Positions 1-7,341 of a stretch of DNA of 9,058 nucleotides are shown in pieces; positions within the stretch are counted from its first letter, which is position 1, and the number at the start of each line of letters is the position of its first letter. Source of the DNA: Flavobacteriales bacterium (lineage in GTDB: Bacteria; Bacteroidota; Bacteroidia; Flavobacteriales_D; Crocinitomicaceae); NCBI GenBank assembly GCA_947496835.1, contig CANMFV010000028.1, positions 1 through 9,058 of the forward strand. The letters are read 5' to 3'. Both the position numbers and the translations under genes were made by a program. Under the pieces are notes generated by a model. That model was not told the origin of the DNA and did not search any database. It saw only the letters and a program-made list of their open reading frames with translations.

Positions 1-614
1 CAATCAAAAAAGCTGGATTTACACCGGGTGTTGATATGCACATCGCATTAGATGCTGCTGCATCTGAATTTTATAACGTTGAGAAGGGAATTTACCATTT
101 TGAATCTACCAATACAGATATGACCTCCGAAGAAATGGTCGATTACTGGGTTGATTGGTGTGAAAAATACCCCATCATTTCAATTGAAGACGGTTTAGCT
201 GAAGACGACTGGAAAGGATGGAAACTTGCAACGGAAAAACTAGGACACAAAATTCAATTAGTCGGTGATGATTTATTTGTCACAAATACACAACGCTTAT
301 CTCGCGGAATTGATGAAGGAATTGCGAATTCGATTTTAATTAAAGTGAATCAAATTGGTACATTAACGGAAACAATTGAAGCGGTTCAAATGGCTACGAG
401 AAATGGCTATACATCTGTCATGAGTCATAGAAGCGGTGAAACGGAAGATAATACAATTGCAGATTTAGCTGTTGCACTGAATACCGGACAAATTAAAACA
501 GGTTCAGCATCACGAAGCGATCGTATGTCAAAATACAATCAACTTTTACGTATTGAAGAAGAATTAGGGGATACTTCCGTTTATATCGGGAAGAACTTTA
601 AATTTTTAAAATAA
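1..614 (+). CDS. eno: Enolase, C-terminal half (5' end outside window)
   Basis: Enolase interconverts 2-phosphoglycerate and phosphoenolpyruvate in glycolysis and gluconeogenesis in the cytoplasm. The reading frame is open from base 3, and about 203 codons are present of the usual ~430, so the N-terminal domain and the first part of the barrel lie to the left. The visible part has the expected active-site series: the metal-binding Asp in ALDAAASEFY (codon at 51), the Glu in SIEDGL (186), the DD pair in GDDLFVTN (267-272), the catalytic Lys in IKVNQ (342), the SHRSGE segment (423-440) and the Lys in IKTGSASRSDR (495). No key residue is missing. The TAA stop at 612-614 lies 2 bases before the GTG of the NUDIX gene, so the two are probably co-transcribed. 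The annotation is firm; only the start is unknown. Confidence 0.97.
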   Translation, partial: IKKAGFTPGVDMHIALDAAASEFYNVEKGIYHFESTNTDMTSEEMVDYWVDWCEKYPIISIEDGLAEDDWKGWKLATEKLGHKIQLVGDDLFVTNTQRLSRGIDEGIANSILIKVNQIGTLTETIEAVQMATRNGYTSVMSHRSGETEDNTIADLAVALNTGQIKTGSASRSDRMSKYNQLLRIEEELGDTSVYIGKNFKFLK

Positions 615-616
615 AA

Positions 617-1060
617 GTGGAACATCGTTTTAATCTTCGTGTTTACGCATTGATTATCGATGAAAATAAACGCATTCTACTTTCAGATGAATACCGATCT
701 GGACACTTTTTCACGAAATTTCCAGGCGGTGGTGTTGAAGCAAATGAAGGTATTTTAGCCGCGTTAAAAAGAGAATTACAAGAGGAGTTATCAGCAGAAG
801 TGTTGAACTCCTCTTTTTTTTATTTCAATGATTTTGAACAGGTCTCTGCTTTCGATCCAACACAAAGTCTTGTTGCCTTTTATTACCTGGTTCAACTAAA
901 AGAACCTGAATGCTTAGGAACCAACGCATACCCTACTCCATTTACTGAAGAAACAGAAAAACAAAGATGGATAGACATTACCGAATTACACGAAACAGAT
1001 CTTACCTTCCCGATAGATCAATTGGTTTTAAGAAAATTGAAGGGAATGCTTATTTCTTGA
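617..1060 (+). CDS. NUDIX hydrolase
   Basis: This is a 147-residue single-domain NUDIX protein that should hydrolyse a nucleoside-diphosphate-linked substrate; the substrate cannot be read from the sequence. The Nudix box runs from Gly38 to about Ala60, with Glu44, Arg52-Glu53 and Glu56-Glu57 as the metal-binding/catalytic set. The usual Gly near the end of the motif is Ser59. An N-terminal beta strand (RVYALIIDE) and the TKFPGGGVE turn before the box are typical. The GTG start is 2 bases after the eno stop, with no Shine-Dalgarno sequence, so translational coupling to eno is likely. No better start is visible, because the conserved first strand begins only a few residues in. The 3' end overlaps the convergent dehydrogenase gene by 11 bases. 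A hairpin plus T-tract resembling an intrinsic terminator lies within codons 55-69. Confidence 0.9.
   Translation: MEHRFNLRVYALIIDENKRILLSDEYRSGHFFTKFPGGGVEANEGILAALKRELQEELSAEVLNSSFFYFNDFEQVSAFDPTQSLVAFYYLVQLKEPECLGTNAYPTPFTEETEKQRWIDITELHETDLTFPIDQLVLRKLKGMLIS
780..821 (+). terminator. Terminator-shaped hairpin with T-tract inside the NUDIX gene
   Basis: Bases 780-789 (AAGAGGAGTT) and 806-815 (AACTCCTCTT) form a perfect 10-bp inverted repeat around a 16-base loop. They are followed directly by six more T residues (816-821); counting the two T's of the stem, the run is T8 at 814-821. This is the layout of a Rho-independent terminator on the plus strand. It sits 166 bases after the eno stop, inside the NUDIX coding region over the REXXEE catalytic segment. 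It could terminate or attenuate the eno transcript, or be an accident of the codons for Gln-Glu-Glu-Leu and Asn-Ser-Ser-Phe-Phe. The geometry is seen directly; function is inferred. The 16-base loop is longer than ideal. Confidence 0.5.
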
Positions 1061-1940
1061 AATTAGAAGCGACAACAAGGTCTTTTGTTCCATGTGTCCA
1101 AGAATAAAATCCTTCACCGGACTTCACTCCTTTTTTACCAGCGGTTACCATATTGACTAACAATGGACATGGCGCATATTTTGGATTTCCAAAGCCATCA
1201 TGCAATACTTCCAAAATAGCTAAACAAACATCCAAACCAATAAAATCCGCTAATTGTAATGGACCCATTGGATGAGCCATTCCTAATTTCATAACCGTAT
1301 CGATTTCTTCCACTCCTGCTACTCCCTCAAACAAGGTGTAGATTGCTTCGTTAATCATCGGCATCAAGATGCGATTGGCAACAAATCCAGGATAGTCATT
1401 TACTTCAACTGGAACTTTCTTTAATTGACGTGAAGTTTCCATAATAAGGTTGGTTACCTCATCCGAAGTTGAATAGCCACGGATAATCTCCACCAATTTC
1501 ATCACTGGAACCGGATTCATAAAGTGCATTCCAATGACTTTGTCAGCTCTATTTGTAACAGCCGCAATTTTGGTGATAGAAATAGAAGACGTGTTTGTCG
1601 CAAGAATCACCTCAGGCGATGTTACTTCATCTAATTCTTTGAATATTTTTAATTTTAAATCAATGTTTTCGGTTGCTGCCTCTACCACTAATTCAACACC
1701 TTTCACTCCTTCAGCGATGCTCGTAAAAGTTTTTAAATTACTCAATGTCGCTTCTTTTTCAGCTAAGGTAATGGCTTCTTTAGCTACTTGACGATCCAGG
1801 TTTTTTTCAATGGTTACAATAGCTTTATCTAATGCCGATTGCGACACATCAATTAAATGTACCTGATGATTGAATTGAGCAAAAACGTGCGCAATACCAT
1901 TTCCCATTGTACCAGCACCAATAACAGCAACATTTTTCAT
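1050..1940 (-). CDS. hbd: 3-hydroxybutyryl-CoA dehydrogenase (3-hydroxyacyl-CoA dehydrogenase family)
   Basis: This 296-residue enzyme catalyses NAD(P)-dependent interconversion of (S)-3-hydroxyacyl-CoA and acetoacyl-CoA in beta-oxidation or short-chain fatty-acid metabolism. The N-terminal Rossmann fold has GAGTMG at residues 8-13 and an acidic residue (Asp31) at the end of the second strand, which suggests NAD preference. The catalytic set of the family is present: Ser118 in NTSS, His139 and Glu151 in the GMHFMNP...KLVEI stretch, and Asn189 in GFVANR. The C-terminal domain carries HPMGPLQLADFIGLD and ends in the KSGEGFYSW signature. Length matches single-domain Hbd/PaaH proteins, so this is not a multifunctional FadB fragment. 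The ATG at 1940 begins directly at the Rossmann strand. A TAnnTTTG promoter element lies 14 bases upstream. The gene is divergent from the polysaccharide operon and converges with the NUDIX gene, and looks monocistronic. Confidence 0.95.
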   Translation of the reverse strand: MKNVAVIGAGTMGNGIAHVFAQFNHQVHLIDVSQSALDKAIVTIEKNLDRQVAKEAITLAEKEATLSNLKTFTSIAEGVKGVELVVEAATENIDLKLKIFKELDEVTSPEVILATNTSSISITKIAAVTNRADKVIGMHFMNPVPVMKLVEIIRGYSTSDEVTNLIMETSRQLKKVPVEVNDYPGFVANRILMPMINEAIYTLFEGVAGVEEIDTVMKLGMAHPMGPLQLADFIGLDVCLAILEVLHDGFGNPKYAPCPLLVNMVTAGKKGVKSGEGFYSWTHGTKDLVVASNFKK

Positions 1941-1954
1941 TGAATATTTTTTAG

Positions 1955-1962
1955 CAAAGATA
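1955..1962 (-). promoter_or_regulatory. Bacteroidota -7 element for the hydroxyacyl-CoA dehydrogenase gene
   Basis: The minus strand reads TATCTTTG, an exact match to the TAnnTTTG primary-sigma -7 consensus of Bacteroidota. Fourteen bases separate it from the ATG at 1940, giving a very short AT-rich leader. No TTG-type -33 element is present at the usual 17-23 base spacing, so the call rests on the -7 match and its position. Confidence 0.5.
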
Positions 1963-2136
1963 GTAAGTTCAAGTGGAGATAAGTTTATTTCAGCTTACTT
2001 TGGTGAAAAATTCTTTTGAATTTAATTCGAACGGTGAAAAGTCAATAAACCGCTTTTACATTCAATGGATCAACTCCGCTATTCGATTAGAAATAAGGTC
2101 AGGATTTTTAGGGCCAATAGAGTAGATATTATTTAC

Positions 2137-2144
2137 TATTTTTG
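2137..2144 (+). promoter_or_regulatory. Bacteroidota -7 element for the polysaccharide operon
   Basis: TATTTTTG matches TAnnTTTG exactly and ends 2 bases before the GTG at 2147. Transcription from it would begin about 5-8 bases downstream, at or after that GTG, so the GTG would not be a usable start codon on this transcript. No TTG -33 element is seen at normal spacing. It is the only full TAnnTTTG match I found just upstream of the operon. Confidence 0.45.
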
Positions 2145-2146
2145 AA

Positions 2147-3448
2147 GTGAAATCTTGCTTTTTTAGCGCATACAAATACTTACTTAACCTATATTTTTTG
2201 AGTTTTTTTGAGAAATACAAAAATTACGTAATCACATTTGGGACTGAAATTTTCATACTTATTTTAAGTTTTGTCATTTTTAGAATCGCAAATGAACGTA
2301 TGTCCGATATTTCTTTTAGTGAATATACATTATCACGGAGGAACATCTCTTTTTTACAACCATTACTAATGATTGGCTTAGGTGTCGCTGTTCCTCGATA
2401 TGTGAGTATTTACCCAAAGAGAGACTCCTTTCTGCCGGCAAGTTTAATCTTAATGACCATAGTAAGTTTATTGTTTTTAATCGGAATGACCGTAGGTAGT
2501 CGTTTTTTTTCCAAGCTGTTTTTTGGAGAGGTGACATACCAATCATACATCGTGCCTTTGTGCATCTTATTAATCGGCTATGGATTTCATGCCATCCTTA
2601 ATGGCTATTTACGAGGCAAAAAAGAAGTTTATTTTTCCAATTTGATTCAATTAGTGAATATCGGTTTGTTGCCAATATCCGTTTTACTCTTTACTCAAAA
2701 TGTTCAACAGCTCCTATGGATTAATGGTGCATTTCTATTGATTAGTTGTTTGATTTTTGGAATGTATGTTTTTATAAAGCGGCATATAAATACGGATTAT
2801 CAATCATTATTGGAAGACGCAAAACTCATGTTGAAATTTGGACTCCCAAGAATCCTAGGTGACTTTGCATTATTAGCCATGTTAACTTTCCCAACATACA
2901 TCGTGCTTTCCTTGCAAAAAAATGTTGTGGCCGGTGGTGACATAGCTTATTCCATTACGCTTTTAAATTTAGTTGGTGCAGCTTTTGGGCCATTGAGTTT
3001 GGTGCTTTTACCTGAAATCGGTGGCTTTCTTGCAGACAAACGATTTGATTTAATTAAAAAACGATTTTACGTTTTCGTTTTTTCAAGTCTCCTACTAACA
3101 CTTATCGGTTACCTCACATTTTATTTTTTCCATGAATTTATTTTAAACCTACTTCTTGGGGAAAATCACCGCAGTGAGATTTTCGAGATAGCCAAAATTA
3201 TCCTACTTGGTAGTTTCGGTTATGTAATCTACATTATATTGCGTAGTTTTTTGGATGCCATTCATGTAAAAGCAAAAAACGCCACAAACCTAATAATAGC
3301 CCTTGCAATCTATATTTTGATGGCTGCTTATGGCTCCACCATGAACGTTGAGTTAAACACCTACATCTATTATTTTGTAATTGCCTTGAATGTATTAGGA
3401 TTACTTACATTTGTAAAGACTTACCGGACTATTAAAAACTTAAAATGA
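2147..3448 (+). CDS. Wzx-like polysaccharide flippase (MOP superfamily membrane protein)
   Basis: This protein of up to 433 residues should translocate a lipid-linked oligosaccharide across the inner membrane. About 12 hydrophobic segments are visible (roughly residues 28-48, 70-90, 97-118, 130-152, 163-183, 189-212, 235-258, 268-295, 308-332, 347-368, 376-397 and 403-424), the usual count and length for the polysaccharide-transport branch of the MOP superfamily. The family pattern of charged turns (FSEYTLSRR after the first segment, YLRGKKEVYFSNL near 155) is also present. The extent given uses the GTG at 2147, but a promoter -7 element abuts it; an in-frame TTG at 2198 (residue 18), still before the first membrane segment, is the better candidate. 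It is the first gene of the operon, and its TGA overlaps the ATG of the next gene (ATGA). The sugar substrate cannot be inferred. Confidence 0.85.
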   Translation: MKSCFFSAYKYLLNLYFLSFFEKYKNYVITFGTEIFILILSFVIFRIANERMSDISFSEYTLSRRNISFLQPLLMIGLGVAVPRYVSIYPKRDSFLPASLILMTIVSLLFLIGMTVGSRFFSKLFFGEVTYQSYIVPLCILLIGYGFHAILNGYLRGKKEVYFSNLIQLVNIGLLPISVLLFTQNVQQLLWINGAFLLISCLIFGMYVFIKRHINTDYQSLLEDAKLMLKFGLPRILGDFALLAMLTFPTYIVLSLQKNVVAGGDIAYSITLLNLVGAAFGPLSLVLLPEIGGFLADKRFDLIKKRFYVFVFSSLLLTLIGYLTFYFFHEFILNLLLGENHRSEIFEIAKIILLGSFGYVIYIILRSFLDAIHVKAKNATNLIIALAIYILMAAYGSTMNVELNTYIYYFVIALNVLGLLTFVKTYRTIKNLK

Positions 3449-5100
3449 TCATTTTAGTTTCTCTCTTCTTGGTGTCAATTTTGATTTGCTGGATTCAATT
3501 TAAAATATGGATTGTCGAACGCAACATTGTTTTTCCAATTTTCACCACTATTTTCTATTTCTGGTCCTTAGCAGGAAGTTGGTTATTTTGCTTTGATGAA
3601 CTAACTCATTTCGGAAAAAAGATTGGACTTCAATATTACTACTTACTAGAAAAAATGTTTTACGTCCATTTCGACAAGGTTTACCTGCAAGCAATTTGGA
3701 TGTATGGTATTTTCATTATGGTCTTTCAGCTTTTCATCTACGCCGGTATTAAACGAATAAAAAAAATGCCAACTAATGCGCAGTTGAATGATCCAATTAA
3801 CCTTCGTCCAACTGCATTCATTCTCGTTGCCCTTCTTTTCCTGTGCGTCTCCGTATGGATTGTTAAGGACGTCATCATTTATTCTCTGCTACTCCACGAA
3901 TCTGTTTACCTGAATATTCGTTCCGCTGCCATCAACAATTACACCATACATCAGTACGCGTGTTGGATCATGATTGTCAGTTTGTTTATTTATGTAGGAT
4001 TGTTTTTAAAACAGAAAGATGCTGCAATCATTGTAAAAAAACCGGGTGTTTTATTTTGGACGGTTTTTGTTATCTGCAACTTGTATTTAGTCATGATTGG
4101 TTCTCGACATGAAGTTTTTTTTGGTGGAATCGTCGTACTGATATTAATGTCCTATCCGTTTAGAAGAATCCAAGAGTCCAAAAAATTGTACATTTCAGTT
4201 ATCTCGATTTGGATTCTTATTTTGATGTTAAATGATCCTATTCGAAGTTTAATGCCCGTGATTTCAAATTCAACAGGTTTAACGTCGCTCCTTTCTAGTA
4301 AAGATAATAAGAATGAAGCTTATTTTTTTTCAAATGACCGATCATTTATCGCTCACAAATCCTCGAAAATATCTGCAAAAATAATTGAAGCGAATGCCTT
4401 AAAAGACACCACACTATATCTAAAAAAAGATACAGTGACGATGAATAAAAATAGCTTAATTAATCAATTGAATAAACATCCAGATTACATTTTAATTGAA
4501 AACAAAAAATTAAAAATTCCCAATAGTCACATATCCATGGTTTATCAAAATAATTCGCTTTTCACGAAATTATTTCGAACTGTGACTAACCTAATTTTTA
4601 GCAATGAAATGTTTGCTGGGCACTTTTCGATGTATGGTGTTTTATCCAAACAGGTAAAACCCCAAATTGGATTCAGTTTTAAAAATTTACTATATTCCTT
4701 CGTACCCTCTACTATTGTACAGAAACGACCCATTGATTCATATACCTTCTATGCAGAAAAAATGGGGTTCAAATCTGGACAAGGATTTACGATTAATTAC
4801 ATTACAGCGTGGTACCTGAATTTTTCTTATTTCGGTTTGATTCTTGGACCTTTATTTCTATCAATCATTTTACTTCTTCCATTTTATTTTGCCTCAAATT
4901 TAAAGCACAATTTGTTTCAACTATTTGCTATTATTGCCATGTGTGGAATAACAGGATTTGCTGCAATGATGGTGCGGTCAGGACCTGAATCCTTTAAAGC
5001 GCTGGTATACGAAAGCATTCTAATTCCGCTGTTCATCGTTTATGCCTCAATTAGCTTCGACAAAGCATTGAATTATTTAAGTGGGAAATATGGAAAATAG
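3445..5100 (+). CDS. Wzy-like polysaccharide polymerase, polytopic membrane protein with a large loop
   Basis: This 551-residue protein has about 11 hydrophobic segments, eight before residue 262 and three after residue 455. Position in the operon and overall shape suggest an O-antigen/exopolysaccharide polymerase that joins flipped repeat units on the outer side of the membrane. Supporting features are a GSRHE motif (residues 219-223) next to a membrane segment, as in Wzy-type proteins, and the aromatic AWYLNFSYFGLILGP stretch (455-469) resembling the late 'YLNFG..G' segment of the family. Between residues 263 and about 455 lies one roughly 190-residue loop, with a hydrophilic, Asn/Lys-rich part near 285-375, which is far longer than usual and accounts for the excess length over typical 400-450-residue Wzy proteins. 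The start codon overlaps the flippase stop by 4 bases. Wzy proteins diverge strongly, so the family call is moderate; a general membrane enzyme of the pathway is the alternative. Confidence 0.65.
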   Translation: MIILVSLFLVSILICWIQFKIWIVERNIVFPIFTTIFYFWSLAGSWLFCFDELTHFGKKIGLQYYYLLEKMFYVHFDKVYLQAIWMYGIFIMVFQLFIYAGIKRIKKMPTNAQLNDPINLRPTAFILVALLFLCVSVWIVKDVIIYSLLLHESVYLNIRSAAINNYTIHQYACWIMIVSLFIYVGLFLKQKDAAIIVKKPGVLFWTVFVICNLYLVMIGSRHEVFFGGIVVLILMSYPFRRIQESKKLYISVISIWILILMLNDPIRSLMPVISNSTGLTSLLSSKDNKNEAYFFSNDRSFIAHKSSKISAKIIEANALKDTTLYLKKDTVTMNKNSLINQLNKHPDYILIENKKLKIPNSHISMVYQNNSLFTKLFRTVTNLIFSNEMFAGHFSMYGVLSKQVKPQIGFSFKNLLYSFVPSTIVQKRPIDSYTFYAEKMGFKSGQGFTINYITAWYLNFSYFGLILGPLFLSIILLLPFYFASNLKHNLFQLFAIIAMCGITGFAAMMVRSGPESFKALVYESILIPLFIVYASISFDKALNYLSGKYGK

Positions 5101-6085
5101 AAGTTTAAAAATCATTCATATCATACCATTTCATCCTTCGCCGTCTTCTTTCATTTTTGCGAAAAGACAGGTAGAAGATTTATCGGGATTAGGTCACATA
5201 AATGAAGTATTCTATTTCAACACTTCATTTTCCCTACTTGGTTTTTATCGGCAATTAATGAGCCTAATAAAATTGGTGCGAGGCTTCAATCCGGATGTAA
5301 TTCACGCTCATTATGGCACCATCAACGCTTTTTTTGCCTCTTTTATTAAAAACGTTCCTCTTGTTGTTTCCTTTCATGGAAGCGATTTAAATTATACAAA
5401 AGATGTGCATTGGTTTCGTGAAAAACTCGGGAAACGCTTAAGCCATATCGCCGCTCAACGTGCGCAACACATCATTTGCGTAAGTGAGCTTTTACAAGCA
5501 AAATTGCCCCTGGGAAAAGAAAAATCAAGCGTCATTCCATCTGGTGTGAATACAGAACATTTCAAAAAACTCAATCGGACCGAGTGTAAAAGCGCATTAA
5601 ACTTAAGTGAGGGTAAAAATTATATTTTTTTCAATGCAAATAATCCGGTAGTGAAAAGACTAGACATTGCTCTGGAGGCTGTTACATTGTTAAAAGACTT
5701 AAACGTGGAACTTTTATCTTTGAAAGGAAATGTTGAACCGACTGAAATTCCCGTTTATTTAAATGCATCGGTTGCGGTATTACTGTGCTCTGATAGCGAA
5801 GGGAGTCCGATGGTGATTAAAGAGGCCATGGCGTGTGGCTTACCGATTGTTTCGACAGATGTGGGAGATGTTAAATCGGCTATCGCTCATGTAAACAATT
5901 GTTTTATTATCCCACAAAATCCTGTGTTAATTGCAGAAAAAATACGGTCCATTGTTGCGTCTCAAGTTGAACAAACGAATGGAATGGAACAAATAAAAAT
6001 GCTTGGTTTAGATCAAGTAAGTGTGGTGAAAAAAGTTGAAGCAATCTACTATTCAGCTATTCAAAAAGGTGACAAATGGAATTAA
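5090..6085 (+). CDS. Glycosyltransferase family 4 (GT-B fold)
   Basis: This cytoplasmic retaining glycosyltransferase probably adds one sugar to the lipid-linked repeat unit. Starting at the ATG at 5090 it has 331 residues; a GTG at 5081 would add three and is less likely. Family marks in order are DVIHAHYGT (about residue 69 on), the SFHGSDL loop that follows it, SVIPSGVNTEHF, KRLDIALEA and the nucleotide-sugar-binding EX7E motif with Glu237 and Glu245 in SEGSPMVIKEAMACGLPIVSTDVGD. It is shorter than the usual 370-400 residues, with a compact region where many members carry a longer acceptor/donor linker. This resembles the TuaC-like subgroup, which has a KGNV...PVYLNA segment just before EX7E. 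The start overlaps the upstream stop by 11 bases and the 3' end overlaps the next gene by 10, so translation is probably coupled. Donor and acceptor sugars are unknown. Confidence 0.88.
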   Translation: MENRSLKIIHIIPFHPSPSSFIFAKRQVEDLSGLGHINEVFYFNTSFSLLGFYRQLMSLIKLVRGFNPDVIHAHYGTINAFFASFIKNVPLVVSFHGSDLNYTKDVHWFREKLGKRLSHIAAQRAQHIICVSELLQAKLPLGKEKSSVIPSGVNTEHFKKLNRTECKSALNLSEGKNYIFFNANNPVVKRLDIALEAVTLLKDLNVELLSLKGNVEPTEIPVYLNASVAVLLCSDSEGSPMVIKEAMACGLPIVSTDVGDVKSAIAHVNNCFIIPQNPVLIAEKIRSIVASQVEQTNGMEQIKMLGLDQVSVVKKVEAIYYSAIQKGDKWN

Positions 6086-7341
6086 TAAAGAACAAAGTAA
6101 CTATTGCGCTTTCGTACCAACTATCGCTTGGTCTAATTGCATTGTTAATGGCTTTTCTTCCAAAAATGGTTGTTCTGGGTTTTATATTCATGTTCGCTAG
6201 CATCATTTTTGGAATAAAAAATAAGCAAGTTAAATTTCATGTCGATTCAGTTTTGCTTTCCTTCACCTTATTGTACGTCGCGTATTTAATCGGGTGTATT
6301 TTCACGGACAATGCCGATGCCGCAGGGAAGTATTTAGAATATAAATTGTCCTTTATTTTGGTTCCCCTTCTGTTTAGTTTTCGTCCTAAATTCAATGTGA
6401 ACCTAGCGTTTCCGATTATCGGTTTATCAATTGGAATAATGGCTTCCTCCCTATTAGGAATACTGAAAGCGATTTCAATTTATTCGGAAACAAAAATTGC
6501 CTTTACTTCCTTTACATCGAGCAACATTTGCATTGATCACCCTACCTATTTCGCTGCGATGACCACTGTCTCCATCGCTGGGATCTGGTTCCTTCATAAA
6601 AATAAATTTGCCGGATTCACAGGGAATTGGGTATTCATTTACTTGGTTTTTGCGCTCTGTATGCTGTGCTTGAGTTATGCCATGGCCGGGATTTTATTTT
6701 TACTCTTGGTGACGTCATGGATTATTTTAAGATGGATTTACACGAAAATAAATCGTTGGTTTTTCCTGAGCTTATTGATCATTTTTCCGATTCTGCTTTT
6801 TTTTAGTATTACGAATGTTTCAGGATTCAAAGATGAACTAACGAATTCCATGGAAGCATTGAAAAGTTTTGCTACTGATCCAAACAAATTTGTGGAAGGA
6901 AAGAATGAAGCGCTATCAGGTGATCAAGTAAGATTGGTTATGTGGACGGTTTCCGTAAATGCTTGGTCCAAAAATCCTTGGGGTGTAGGAACAGGGAATG
7001 TTGATGAATGTTTAAGTAGAGAGTTAAAACGGATAGGTCAGAATGAACTGGCAACGCTTGGAGACAACCGTGAAATACGGTACAATCCACACAATCAATT
7101 TTTACAAATTGGATTAGAAATTGGGTTTTTAGGCCTTTTTATTTTTCTTTACGGAATGATTTCAGCTGTTAGACGCGGTTTAACGAGTAAGAATTGGTTT
7201 TTAATTTTAATTGTTTCTTGCTTACTTTTTAATAGTTTGTTTGAATCCATGCTTCAACGTCAGACAGGAATTGTCTTCTTTACTTTTTGGATTTGCTTAC
7301 TTTCAGTCCATTCAAATCTAACACGCGAGCAAAGTGAATAG
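6076..7341 (+). CDS. O-antigen ligase/polymerase-family membrane protein (WaaL/Wzy_C type)
   Basis: This 421-residue polytopic protein has about 11 hydrophobic stretches and one large extracytoplasmic loop (about residues 247-341). That loop carries the family hallmarks: an Arg in GDQVRLVMW (Arg286), the NPWGVGTGN turn shortly after it, and NPHNQFLQIGLEIGFLG, where His339 sits in the H-N...G-x-x-G pattern of O-antigen ligases. These residues are implicated in transferring undecaprenyl-linked glycan to an acceptor such as lipid A-core. The EYKLSFILVPLLFSF segment near residues 87-101 is also typical of Bacteroidota members. Family resemblance does not separate ligase from polymerase. Because a Wzy-like gene is already in the operon, ligase is the simpler reading, though the roles could be reversed. 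ATG 6076 overlaps the upstream stop by 10 bases and the gene overlaps the next one by 8. Confidence 0.82.
   Translation: MELIKNKVTIALSYQLSLGLIALLMAFLPKMVVLGFIFMFASIIFGIKNKQVKFHVDSVLLSFTLLYVAYLIGCIFTDNADAAGKYLEYKLSFILVPLLFSFRPKFNVNLAFPIIGLSIGIMASSLLGILKAISIYSETKIAFTSFTSSNICIDHPTYFAAMTTVSIAGIWFLHKNKFAGFTGNWVFIYLVFALCMLCLSYAMAGILFLLLVTSWIILRWIYTKINRWFFLSLLIIFPILLFFSITNVSGFKDELTNSMEALKSFATDPNKFVEGKNEALSGDQVRLVMWTVSVNAWSKNPWGVGTGNVDECLSRELKRIGQNELATLGDNREIRYNPHNQFLQIGLEIGFLGLFIFLYGMISAVRRGLTSKNWFLILIVSCLLFNSLFESMLQRQTGIVFFTFWICLLSVHSNLTREQSE

Larger units (their letters stand above)
1941..2146. other. Divergent intergenic region
   Basis: This is the only sizeable non-coding stretch of the window and separates the leftward dehydrogenase gene from the rightward polysaccharide operon. 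It contains the promoter element of each (1955-1962 minus, 2137-2144 plus). Near the middle is a small inverted repeat, AAATTC-TTTT-GAATTT (2008-2023), directly followed by an overlapping GAATT-T-AATTC (2018-2028). GGTGAAAA occurs twice (2002-2009 and 2033-2040), 31 bases apart. These could be an operator, but AT-rich DNA gives such repeats by chance. No tRNA, riboswitch or supported small gene was recognised. Confidence 0.5.

Noticed and set aside
1040..1075. Terminator at the NUDIX/dehydrogenase convergence
   Set aside because: The 3' ends overlap and no inverted repeat with a T-run is visible there.
1534..1791. Plus-strand open frame of 85 codons
   Set aside because: It lies wholly antisense to the well-conserved dehydrogenase gene and its translation has no recognisable motif.
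1996..2002. TACTTTG as a second promoter in the divergent region
   Set aside because: It is one base short of the TAnnTTTG spacing, so it does not match the consensus.
2065..2145. 26-codon ATG frame just before the operon promoter
   Set aside because: It ends inside the operon -7 element, has no promoter of its own and no recognisable product.
2316..2546. Minus-strand open frame of 76 codons
   Set aside because: Antisense to the flippase coding region; no family features.
4545..4733. Minus-strand open frame of 62 codons
   Set aside because: Antisense to the Wzy-like gene, with no support beyond being open.
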